Shown here one piece after another: positions 12,684 through 23,188 of a DNA stretch of 64,000 nucleotides. This stretch comes from Plantago major (lineage: Eukaryota > Streptophyta > Magnoliopsida > Lamiales > Plantaginaceae): the NCBI GenBank assembly GCA_026545765.1, contig JAIFAC010000208.1:1-64000 (forward strand), given 5' to 3'. The notes below the pieces were generated by a model that saw nothing but the letters and a program-made list of their open reading frames with translations, was not told the DNA's origin and searched no databases. How positions within the stretch are numbered: the first letter of the stretch is position 1; each line of letters starts with the position of its first letter. Made by a program: the position numbers and the translations under genes.

Positions 12684-15600
12684 TCATCGATTGTGTCGAG
12701 TCCAAAGAACCATCTCGTAGATTGGTTTCTTCCTTTGGGAGAAGGATGGAAATTCTTTTGAAGATGATGCCTTAGCATCATGCTTAATTTCGTATACTTC
12801 TTCAAGATCGAGTTCTTTGGTGATGGCATTTACAAGATCCTCGTAGCTCTTTAACCTCGAGTAAGCAATCATCTCGCAGATATTGATCTTGTAGATGGTC
12901 AAGCTTGTCTCGGATTTAGCTATCCGGTCTTCCAGCTGAAGATGGAGTTGTTCTTCTTCCAACAGCTTGTCCGAGTTGAGCGCCTCGATCGAGTATTCAA
13001 CAATTTCGAGCGATTTCCTAATCCTCAACTACTTGTTCAAGAATAACCTTTTGTTGGGAAGATGGATGAGTGGACTTTGAGGAGATGGAGACGGAGATTT
13101 CGCTTTCCTCTCGGCTTGCTTTTCAAAGCTTGAGGCATGATTTCTTTGTGAAATTCCTCTCCCCGTGCAGGGCATCATCATCATCCTTTTGTCTGTCATC
13201 CTTTTGGTGATGGTCGGGAGGTTCATCAAGTTTTCGCTTATCTCTTCCTCCTCATCATCTTCAGATACAAGATTGATCACTTCAGAATAGTGATCTTCCG
13301 CCATTAACCTCTTCTTGTTCAAGGTATAAATTGCGAGTCTGGGCGAATCGGCAATGCCATCTGTAATCTTGTCCGACCATCTCACTGCTCAAAGGCTTGT
13401 ATCAAATCAGGCGCCACTTCTCCGAGAAATCCTTATGCAATAGAATCGTAATCGCTCGGTAGGGAACATTGCATGGATATACGCCTCCAAGTCAAGAGCT
13501 CGTGCTCGGTTGGTTGATCTGTGATTCTCAATATTTCAGAGAGATCAGAGCACCTTAACCTTTGCCATTTCTTGAAGCATTGAATATGCTTTGGCAGGGT
13601 TTGAGCTTTGAAGAAGGGAAGTAGGTCCCTTTTCTCATCATTGGGAGCCTGCTTTGCACTCGTTTGAGCCTGAAAGAAAGAGTTTTGAGTGAGCTTCAAA
13701 ACTTTTGTAGATATCTGAGTAGAAGTGTAGTTTAGTTTCTGAGTTACCTGAGTAAGTACTTCAGGCTCAGAGACTTGTGCTACTGAGACAATTGGTGTCT
13801 CAGATATCTTGTTGTGAGGTGGAGACTTGGAAGTCTGGTCCTCATCAACCTTTCTTTCTTGAACTTGAGAATTAAGATTAATACAATACTTAGGAAATTA
13901 TTTGAAAGAATTTGTGCAAGAATGCTTTAATGAGTTCTGAGTTTTGGACTTACTTCCTCAATAGGAAGCTCAGAGTCATTTTTCTCAGAAACTTTCTCAG
14001 TTTCTGGTATTCTTTCATGTGATGTTGCCTTAGTTGCTTCATCAATTTCCATTGATGCATGGGATGTCGCAACTTTTTCCCTTTGCATTTCTACTTCTGA
14101 ATGAGCCTGTAAGTAGAAAGTATTGAATATTTTAGAAGAAGTTTAAGATAACCCATGATGAAGAATACTTATCACTGATTTTTCATGTACCTTCATGCTA
14201 GAAGGCTCAATGATGTGTTCTTGAAACCTTGTCTTCTGGTTCGCCTCGCATTTCGCCTTATCTTCCTCTTTCTCGCTTGGAGCTGTTAGAAACATTTACT
14301 TTAAATGATTAAGCACATAGACAAATGATCGAAAAGTGTTATCTTAAGAATCAATTATCACCGTGGTACAGCTCGATTTCTTAAGAGGCGAGGTTGGGAT
14401 AACCTCCTTCTCGCTTCGAGGCAAGCTTTCCACTTCCTCTTGTTTCGTGTTTCTAACTCAAATGAATAAAGAATTTTTATACAAGTAACAAGATATACAA
14501 GCATAAAATTTTTCACAAGGTAGGAGTTAAACCATTCAGCTACCTGAGCATTGTCAGGCTGATTGGTCTCTGGAACTTGTGACCCTTTTATACTTTGGTC
14601 TTCTTGTTCCAAAGATGACTTCTTTATTTGAAGTTTTAGGTACTTCACACCTTTCCGAGTGTGCAACTCGGTTGCCTCCTGGTTGATCATTCCGAGTAGA
14701 TGTCTCATTTGATCCCTCTCATCGAGTTGGGGAACCCGCTTTTGCAGGATTTTCTTCAAAGATATCGCATTCTTTGGTAAGTCGAAATGGAGTTCATTTA
14801 CCATTTCATCAACCACTAGTGGCTGTTGTGGTTGTGGTTGTTGTGGTTGTCTGGAAGCAGAAGAATTATCATTAGTAGGTTCTTCCAGACTTTTAGATGT
14901 GGCATTTTCATCAAGATTCCCAAAGACTAAGTCACCACTCATCAGGGCTTCTTGAATTTGTTCATAGGAGACCTTCCCTGATGGTGTGTTTGCACCATCA
15001 ACCTTTGCTATAGGTGCTTGTTCAGCAACCTGTGGTGTAGGTTCTTTTTCAGATACCTCTTCACCAGTTACTATTTCAGTAACCTTAGCCCGTTTTGATC
15101 TTTCTAGGACTTGAGAGATGACTAGTTCATCATCTTTATCGTCAGAGCTCTCATCAGCATTAGGAACTGATTGGTCCATAATTCCTGCAGTTTCTGCAGA
15201 TAGGGCTTGGTGTTTTTCACCACTTTTGGCAGCATTTATGAGTTCATCGCCAGGCTTTAGTAATAGTCTTCACATTTCCAAAGCACTTTCTCTTCTTGAG
15301 TCTACTTGTTCAGTAGTTGATAACTCTTTTGCAGCATTGATGAGTTCATCTGTATTAATTTGTTCATCGGCAATGACTGCAGGTATCTGGGAATCGACAA
15401 CCTCTATGGGTGTGTCTTCTGATTTGCCAGCAGACTTCTTTCTTGAAGTTCTGGGCTTCTTGGTCGCAACTTTTCCCTCAGATACCTCTTCAGTCTTTCG
15501 CTTCTTAGAACCTTTCTGAGATCCAGCAACCTTTTTCATCATGTTCGTATACTCATATTTGTAGAGGTTATCATTGGCATTTCATGCCTCTCCGAGCTCA

Positions 15601-16430
15601 ATGCTGCTTTTCCAAAGTAGCATATCTTCAGATCATAGCCTCGTGGCCTTTCGCTCATTTAGTCCTTTGGCGATCTTAGGCTCAAGCCTTGAATCTTCTT
15701 CACAAACTTCATGAAGGCGCATTTTCCCGCTTAAAAGGGTTTTCCAGCCTTTTGTCTTGTTGATTCAGCAAGAACATCATGATCCATCGTTCTTGGCTTA
15801 TCTGATCAGCACCTCCTTGTAGATCATCAAAGCATATGTGAAGAATGCAAGCCAATACATCCCAGTGAACCATCAGATGTCTGGTTCGGATGTCAGCAAG
15901 CTTGAACTCAGTGGGTGTATCTGATTTTTCAAGATCACACACGTCACTGTACAATTGTTTAACACCTTCAAGGAGATCATCATCCTTGGTGTTTATTTCA
16001 AAATCCTTTCCAAGATTTTGAAACTCAAATAACTTACAGAAAGTTGTTAAGTCCGTATGATTTCTTTTCCTCGATCGAGGTTTTAATGCACACTATTGCG
16101 GTTTCCTTGAAACACAGAAATTATCCTCGAGTTGTTGTAGAATTCCAACACATCGAGTGATGAAATTCCACTTAAGCAGCGATAGAAAACCCTTGATTTG
16201 TGCCTTTTCAAGCATGTCAAGAATCGCCTTTCTATCGGCTTTTCTCTATTGCAAGTGAGGTATTCCTCAACCATGGCACCACCCCAAATCATTCTGTGAT
16301 TTGAAGTCCAATGGTCAGGATTAAAATCTCCTACCAGTCGGTTGTTCACAATAACCAACTCTGGTGCTTGCTTTTCAGTAGTACCAGTGGAGGATTGAGA
16401 TTTCTGTGTGGAAGAATTCTTTGAGGCCAT
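12684..16430 (-). pseudogene. extra spliced 3' gene of Sirevirus A (env position, function unknown)
   Basis: The protein starts at 16,430 with MASKNSSTQKS. The N-terminal part (16,430-15,709) contains a globular block with HLMVHWDVLACILHICF, resembling the plant-transposon aORF type seen again in Sirevirus B. It continues with a basic stretch at 15,542 (KKVAGSQKGSKKRK, NLS-like) and an acidic, Q/P-rich tail. Clean GT-AG introns of 78-90 bp lie at 14,283-14,361, 14,107-14,190, about 13,850-13,953 and 13,670-13,747, with a candidate at 14,453-14,543. Joining the exons keeps an open frame at least from 14,282 to 13,433, with frameshifts elsewhere. A TATA box precedes it by about 190 bp. It occupies the position called env-like in SIRE elements, but no signal peptide or membrane segment was seen. 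Confidence 0.7.
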
Positions 16431-16618
16431 CTCTTTATATAGTGTAGGGAATTTGGATTGGTGTTTGAAAGAGATTTGATTCAGTAATTCTTTGCAGAAA
16501 AACTTAATCTTGATTTGCAGAGATTGTAGAAGGTTTGCAGAGAATCAAGAGAAGGTTTTGCTATTTTTGTGCAAGTCGGAATTTTGGATTAGGCGAAAGT
16601 GATTTCTTTTGCCAAAAT

Positions 16619-16630
16619 CCTATATATATA
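16619..16630 (-). promoter_or_regulatory. TATA box of the Sirevirus A extra gene
   Basis: The minus strand reads CTATATATATAGG, about 190 bp upstream of the ATG at 16,430 and about 640 bp downstream of the pol stop. The placement suggests independent transcription from inside the element. Confidence 0.6.
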
Positions 16631-17273
16631 GCAATAGAATCTCAACAGACAAATACATACAAATTGATTTTATGTGTACGTATCTGTGATTTGCAAGCAG
16701 GCGTGAGCAAAAGCTAGTTCGGCATTAAATGCAAAGTGGGCTTTGTCAGAATTTTTACAGTCCACTATTTACTGTGAATTAATTTCCACCGTATAGATCA
16801 AACGCTTAATTTCATCAAGGGTCACCATTGCTTTTTCAGCAATGATCACAATCAACAAGTGTAATTGTGCCCATTTAATGAATTTTGGCTATTAGCTATC
16901 TGAATCACGTTTTTGTATGACCAAGAACACTGTTTGCATCTGAATCTGTCTTATACTTAGGATTTTTCCAAGTTTTTCATCAAGATAGAAATAATGTGAA
17001 TTTCAAGAGAGTAGTTGACTGCAGATAGTTGTACTATTCTCCTTTGTGTTCCCCGTTTATAGAGTGATTCAGATATCTGAGTTCCGCCTCGTAGATCTTA
17101 AGTCGCCTTTTGCTCTTTAGCCTTTTGACTTCGGATACCTGCATTTCTCTTTCTCTTCTCTCGATGCCCGTCCAGATACCTCTTCTCCGGATGCCTGCTT
17201 CGATTCCTGAACTTTTTCAGTTCATTGGTAGTTCCATTAGTCCAAGACTATGTCTTAAGGCTAAGAATCTACT

Positions 17274-18880
17274 TTATTGTAGTGGCTTAGTGAAGATATC
17301 TGCAAGTTGGTCTTCAGTGCCAATCTTGAGTATCTCTATATTGCCTTTTTCAACATGGTCTCTGATGAAGTGATGTCTAACATCAATATGCTTTGTTCTG
17401 GCATGAAATTTAGGATTCTGTGTAATCGCAATAGCACTTGTGTTGTCACAGAAAATGGGAGTTTTCTTTCCATCGAGTCCATAGTCTTTAAGTTGTTGTT
17501 GTATCCACAGAATTTGTGTTGCACAACAACCAGCAGCAATATATTCAGCCTCTGTGGTAGAAGTTGCAATTGAGTTTTCCTTCTTGCTAAACCACGAGAT
17601 AAGTCTAGTACCCAGAAACTGACAAGTTCCTGAGGTGCTTTTCCTATCAAGCAGTGATCCAAAGATAATCAGCCCTCGAGTACCAAATTTTAACTCAATC
17701 CGCTTTCTTTAGGATACCACAATCCTACATCTACTGTACCTTTTACATACCTTAATATTTTCATAGCAATGTTGTAGTATGTTTGCATCGGATTTATCTT
17801 AAATCTAGCACACACTCCAACGGCGTATTGAATATCAGGTCTACTTGCAGTGAGGTAAAGTAGTGAACCTATCAATTTCCTATACTTATGTTCTTCAACA
17901 CTCTTATCTGATTCAGTATAGGTCATTTTGGTTCCAATGCTCATAGGTATCTTAGCATTCTTTTCAGAAGGCTTAAGATTGAATTTTGTGAGCATATCTT
18001 TTGCATACTTTGTTTGACTAATGAATATTCCATCATTGAGTTGCTTGACTTGCAATTCTAGAAAATAATTCATTTCTCCCATCATGCTCATCTCAAACTT
18101 ACTTTTCATGAGATTTGCAAAGTCATTACAAAGTTGCTTGTCCTTAGATCCAAATATGATGTCATCAACGTATACTTGAACTAAGAGTAGTTTCCCATCA
18201 TGATTTAAGGTAAATAAAGTTTTATCAACTTCACCTTTCTTGAAACCACTTTCCAGAAGGTATTTGGCCAAAGTGTCATACCATGCTCTTGGAGCCTGTT
18301 TCAGTCCATACAGAGCTTTCTGTAGTTTATAGACCATTCTACTTTCTGAGGAAACTTCAAAGCCAGGTGGTTGCTCAACATAAACTTCTTCTGCAAGTTC
18401 ACCGTTCAAGAATACACTTTTGACATCCATCTGATAAACTTTAAAATCTTTATGAGCTGCAAAGTCTAGAAAGAGTCTTATTGCATCCGATCTGGCAACT
18501 GGTGCATATGACTCATCAAAATCTAACCCTTCAGTCTGGGTAAATCCCTTGGCAACCAATCTTTCTTTGTTTCTGGTTATTTCACCAGATTCATTCATTT
18601 TGTTTCTGAAAACCCATTTAGTTCCAATCACAGATATTTCTTCCACAAATGGAACTAGTTTCCAGACTTTGTTTCTCTCAAATTGATCCAACTCTTCTTG
18701 CATTGCAGAGATCCAGTCTTGGTCTCCTAATGCTTCTTCTATATTTTTAGGTTCAATATTTGAGATGAAACATCCAAAGAGAGAATTAGCATTTTCAGCT
18801 ATTGCTCTCCTAGTCCTAACACCTTGATTAATTGGTCCAATCACATCTTTTGCAGGATGATCCTTGATCCATCTCATCAT
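17274..18880 (-). pseudogene. Sirevirus A pol: reverse transcriptase and RNase H
   Basis: A 396-residue open frame (18,880-17,690) covers the copia RT: WKLVPF near the start, the GTKWVFRNK block, [20 protein letters not shown] with its aspartate, [13 protein letters not shown], and the catalytic [10 protein letters not shown] (codons at 18,160-18,171). A frameshift near 17,690-17,640 leads to the RNase H, which reads DRKSTSGTCQFLG, STTEAEYIAA, FCDNTSAI, TKHIDVRHHFIRDHV and ends ADIFTKPLQ at the TAA at 17,274-17,276. Except for the frameshift all catalytic residues I can place are present, so this is a fairly recent copy. Confidence 0.92.
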
Positions 18881-19153
18881 AGGTTTAGTGCTAGTAGGAT
18901 AATATCCAAATGATTTGAATGTGAATCACTGGGATTTTGATTTGATACTTTTTCAGTATCTAAGACATTTTGCTCCTCAGAAGGGCAATTAATGTCTGAC
19001 ACTTGTTCAAAGGTTTGAGCTATCGGAACATGTTTTTCAGAGATTATTTCGTAGATAGCTTCATGATGAATATCTTCGCCATTTCGGAAGTTTCATAGGA
19101 ATTTCTTCATCATGTTTGTGAGTCATCCGTTGTTACTAGGCATATCAAGCTTT

Positions 19154-20551
19154 TCACGCCGAGTCATCCTCACTTTCCATAATGATGTTTCTCCTTTCTG
19201 AGGATTCTTCTTCAGAATCCCTCAACATTAGTTCTTTGAACCTTTTTGAGAGTTCATCATTAAGAGGTGTTTTCTTACTTCCCTCATAGAATACAACATG
19301 AACTGATTCTTCAATTTTCTTTGTTCTTTTGTTGTAAATTCTGTAGGCTTTGCTATTCGTGGAATAACCAAGAAATACACCTTCATCTGCCTTTGGTTGA
19401 AATGTTCTCAGATAATCTTTTCCATTGTTTAGAACAAAACATCTACAACCAAATACTCTCAGATGTTTGATATTAGGGGGTCTACCAACCAAGATTTCAT
19501 AAGGGGTCTTGTCATGGTGTTTGTTTATCAAACATCTGTTCTGAGTGTAGCAGGCTGTGTTTACAGCTTCAACCCAATAAACTTCACTTATTTCAGTGTC
19601 AGCTAGCATCGTCCTTGCAGCTTCTTTAAGGGTTCTGTTTTTCCTTTCTGCAACACTATTTTGTTGAGGTGTTCTTACAGAGGAAAGTTGGTGTTGTATA
19701 CCTTTGCAGGTACAAAACTCGTTTATGTACTGGTTGACAAACTCAGTACCATGGTCTGTTCTGATTGCAGATACCTTGTCATTTTTCATGACTTCAAGCT
19801 TTTCAAAGAAGTTTGGTATCTCCACCGCATCGATTTGTGTTTCGTAAAGACAACCCAAGTGAATCTTGAGAAGTCATCTACAACAACTGCACCATATTTC
19901 TTTCCGCATAACTAGTTACGATGATTCAAAAGATCCATATGTAGTAGTTGCAGTGGTCTAACACTAGAGTGTCTAGTTTTGGACTTGAAAGAGATTTTGG
20001 ATTGTTTCCCCATCTGACATGCAGAACAGATACCATCCTTTCTGAAAGATGTTTTGGGAAGGCCAACCACTAACTCTTTCTTGGCAAGTTTGTTCAGAGT
20101 TTTGAAGTTCAAGTGACTCATTCTTTTATGCCATAACCAGTGCTCTTCTGTGTGACCAGATTGACTCACCATGAGACATTCTTCAGTTGTGGTAGATGCC
20201 CAATCGGCAACATAAAGATCGCTTTCGAAAGCAACCAAGACTGCGCTTTGACTCATTGTCAATTAGTTTGCAAGATTTTGCTTTGAATTTTCTGATAAAA
20301 CCTTTATTCGCAAACCGCTCATGCTAAATAGATTATATTTCAAATCCTTAACATGTAATACGCTGATTGTTAAAGTTCCCAATTTGACGCTGCCAAATCC
20401 CGTAGAGGGATTTAATTCTCCTCCAAAGAATCGATATCCGTCCTGTGTTCCAAGCTTTGTAATCGACCAGATTTGCTTTGTCTCCTGTCATGTGCTTTCC
20501 GCATCCACTATCAAACAGCCATTGTGCTTTAGTCCAGGAAGCATTCTGCAC
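19154..20551 (-). pseudogene. Sirevirus A pol: protease and integrase
   Basis: The protease active site reads FDSGCGKHMTG at about 20,480-20,520. Integrase follows: the HHCC zinc-binding segment (WHKRMSHLN to CSACQMGKQ, 20,262-19,912), first aspartate in LLHMDLL, second aspartate in IRTDHGTEF and catalytic glutamate in PQQNSVAERKNRTL (19,858 onwards), then the VFGCRCFVL and FLGYS blocks. Breaks near 20,350-20,262 and at 19,912-19,858 interrupt the frame. The 270-bp gap before RT (18,881-19,153) is the variable integrase-RT linker and is also frameshifted. Confidence 0.9.
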
Positions 20552-20569
20552 ACAACAGGGAACATGAGA

Positions 20570-22714
20570 TTAGGTTCTCAATTTACAGTTGGAACCATCA
20601 GGACTAAACAATCTTCTAGTAGGAATCCATTTTTGAATGAATTTCCTTGGAACATTCTTTTGTCTGATAGGAACATAAGGAGGAATTCTAATTGAATGAT
20701 TATCATTATTAAGAATTATTTTCTTCCTTGGTGTGTTCCTAGGTGCTCCATTTGGTGCTTTCAGATACCTGTCAGGTTTCTGAGTTTGCTTTTCAGCAAA
20801 CTTAGCTTTCCTGGCCAGATTTCTTCTAGCCCTGGCATTCAGATTTTCAGTGGCTTGATTCAACTTCCATTTCTGATAATTGCTTTGAGCAATTCTAGCC
20901 TTTAGCCATCGTTCTTGCTCCTGTTTGTATTCATGAGCAAGTTGTTTCCCGATGCCTTTATAGCCAATACCGTTTCGAGCACTTGACGCTATCTGAGATC
21001 TTTTATCAGCAGCTTTGCTAGTCTCTGGTTGGTCCAATTTCTTTCCATAAAAAGTGACATGGGAGAATTCGCCAGCTCCTGCAATTCTACCCTTTTGAGA
21101 GACATAACACTGTGGGTGTTTACACTTTTCAGTGTTGTGTTTCTTTTCAGAGACGTGCCCAACAGTTTTGTTTTTGACTTGTTTTTCCCACAAAGGTTTA
21201 GTCGCAACTGCCTTTCCTTTGTCAACAATCTTCGTCTTCTGACCGATACTATAGATTGCATGGGAACCATCTTGCTGAGTACTTACAAATGTTCTTCTTT
21301 CCTCACTCTTATTCAGAGTGATAGAACAATCTATCTGTGTATTCAGCCCAAGTCCTTTCTTTTCTGAAGGATCTCTTAAGTAAGATTGTACTTCAGTAAG
21401 AGTGTCACTAGCTTTGGCATAAGATTGTAAAGATAATTCTTTCTTTTCGAGTTCCTTGTTCTCAGAAAGAAGATCTTCATATTTCTTTTGTAATTCAGCC
21501 ATTGCTTCTTTATGTGACTTTTCAGTCTCAGATATCTGAGCTTTGAAAAATGCATTTTCGGCATCCTTTTTCTCAGATATCTTAACTAATTGAGAATTTT
21601 CCTTTGCAAGAGAATTCTTTTCTTCTTCAAGATTTTCGGCTCTAGCTCGGATCATTAGAAATTCTCTTTCATAGATGTCAAGTTCTTTCCTGAGATTTTC
21701 TAGATCTTTTATTTCTTCTTCATCACTTTCATAAGTATAACAAGAAGTATGTGTTACCTCATCAGCCATAAGACAGATTTCTATGTTAGAGATGTCTGGA
21801 CCATCAATTTCAGCAACTCCACACATTTCATTCTTCTTGAGGCCGAAGTCGATTATATCATGAGTAACTCCACATAATTCTGGTGATGGTAAGGTTGAGT
21901 CATCTGAATTGTCATCTTCAGAATCTGTCTCAACGTCTAGAGCATCCAGTTGAGTTTGGATTTTCTTTCTTTCTTCAGTTAATAAAGCTTTCTGGCTTCT
22001 TCTGAAGATTCTTCTATCTTTCTTGTCACCTGTCCTTAGTTTGTTGAAGGCAGGACAATCCTTCTTGAAGTGACCAGGTTTCTGACAATAGAAACAGATA
22101 TCGTTTCCAATTTCTGCTTCCTCAGTACATGATGCTTTCTGAGCTGGCTTGTTCAGCGAGCTTTGCATATTTTTGTACTGGTGATAGTTTGAGCCTAGAT
22201 GCTTTTTCAGCTTCTCTTTGGCTTTTCTTCTCTCAATTTCTCGACTGACATATTTGCTCATTTGCTTTGCAGCAAGAGCATCCTCAGTCTCTTCCTTGCT
22301 TTTCTTCTTTTCAGAAGTTCCTTGAGCAACTAGAGCAATATTCTGCAACTTTTCAGTTGTTTGTTCTCTTTGTGTTGTCTCATAATCAACCGTAGCAAGA
22401 TGTGAGAAGAGTTCCACTGGAGTGATATTTGGCATTCCTTGGTTAAAATAAAAGAATTTAGTATGCTCCCAGTTGTGGTTAAGACTTCTGACAATAGTCT
22501 TAATCTTTTCTGACTGGGAGTATCTGTTGCTTTCCCCAAGTGCTGCCATATCACTCATGAGAGTGGTAAATCTGAAATCAAGTTCTTCCAGAGTTTCAGT
22601 GGGTCCTTGTTTGAAATTTTGAAATTTCAACTTGAGAACTTCGAACTTGTTTTCTTTGGTTTTCTCAGTTCCGGCACAGATTTCTTCAATCAGTTGCCAG
22701 GCAACTTTCGCCAT
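20570..22714 (-). CDS. Sirevirus A gag, 714-residue open frame
   Basis: Structural Gag that assembles the cytoplasmic particle and packages element RNA. Residues about 20-130 match the copia gag core (LKLKFQNFKQGPTETLEEL, LVAQG end). A CCHC zinc knuckle CFYCQKPGHFKKDC lies at residues 207-220. An acidic patch (DSEDDNSDDS) and a long coiled coil at about 330-440, then a basic C-terminal region, follow. The length is well over a typical copia gag and fits Sireviruses. The N-terminus probably begins further upstream near 22,920 in another frame, so a frameshift exists near 22,700. The frame ends in TAA, and the same frame continues directly into the protease. Confidence 0.88.
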   Translation of the reverse strand: MAKVAWQLIEEICAGTEKTKENKFEVLKLKFQNFKQGPTETLEELDFRFTTLMSDMAALGESNRYSQSEKIKTIVRSLNHNWEHTKFFYFNQGMPNITPVELFSHLATVDYETTQREQTTEKLQNIALVAQGTSEKKKSKEETEDALAAKQMSKYVSREIERRKAKEKLKKHLGSNYHQYKNMQSSLNKPAQKASCTEEAEIGNDICFYCQKPGHFKKDCPAFNKLRTGDKKDRRIFRRSQKALLTEERKKIQTQLDALDVETDSEDDNSDDSTLPSPELCGVTHDIIDFGLKKNEMCGVAEIDGPDISNIEICLMADEVTHTSCYTYESDEEEIKDLENLRKELDIYEREFLMIRARAENLEEEKNSLAKENSQLVKISEKKDAENAFFKAQISETEKSHKEAMAELQKKYEDLLSENKELEKKELSLQSYAKASDTLTEVQSYLRDPSEKKGLGLNTQIDCSITLNKSEERRTFVSTQQDGSHAIYSIGQKTKIVDKGKAVATKPLWEKQVKNKTVGHVSEKKHNTEKCKHPQCYVSQKGRIAGAGEFSHVTFYGKKLDQPETSKAADKRSQIASSARNGIGYKGIGKQLAHEYKQEQERWLKARIAQSNYQKWKLNQATENLNARARRNLARKAKFAEKQTQKPDRYLKAPNGAPRNTPRKKIILNNDNHSIRIPPYVPIRQKNVPRKFIQKWIPTRRLFSPDGSNCKLRT

Positions 22715-23174
22715 TTTAGCACCCCACAGTTTACACTGTATGTGCTCAGGTGTCGATCTGATGATGATATTACGAGCTTGACCATCCAGACGATTTCTCT
22801 TGGCATCTTCCGATGTCCAGAGTTCTCTGGGCTTTGTCTGTAAATAACTCGACTAGTAGATCTCCCACTTGTCGACGATCGCTTGTGAAGATCCTTCGCT
22901 TTGATCTCTGTCTCTACCATTAGAAACCTCCATGACTTGTTTAAGTTGTTGAATGACTATTGGGCCATTCTTTATCACTTCGATCATTTCGTCACATATG
23001 GCTTCAAGGTGGAGCATCATGTTATTTTTCCATTTCTCGTAGTTCTCTGGTTTGAGAACGGTGCATCACTCGTAGACATTCCCCACACTTAACACACAAA
23101 TTAAATAGTCCTCGAAAATGGACAAAGTTCCTTCACCTATCTGGGATTAGGTTCAAGATGTAGTTGTGAACCTC
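22715..23174 (-). pseudogene. Sirevirus A gag N-terminus and 5' leader
   Basis: Minus-strand frame 22,920-22,690 begins MVETEIKAKD and overlaps the main gag frame, so the true gag start is probably here with a frameshift before 22,714. The remaining 250 bp to the primer site is leader. The stretch is TCGA-rich like the 3' LTR, unlike the clean gag-pol core. Confidence 0.6.
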
Positions 23175-23186
23175 GCTTTGATACCA
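23175..23186 (-). other. Sirevirus A primer binding site
   Basis: The minus strand reads TGGTATCAAAGC, one mismatch from the initiator-methionine tRNA complement TGGTATCAGAGC, two bases inside the 5' LTR end. Confidence 0.85.
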
Positions 23187-23188
23187 CT

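Noticed and set aside
20321..21367. Plus-strand frames over 100 residues across Sirevirus A gag
   Set aside because: Antisense shadows of a 714-residue gag with zinc knuckle and coiled coil.
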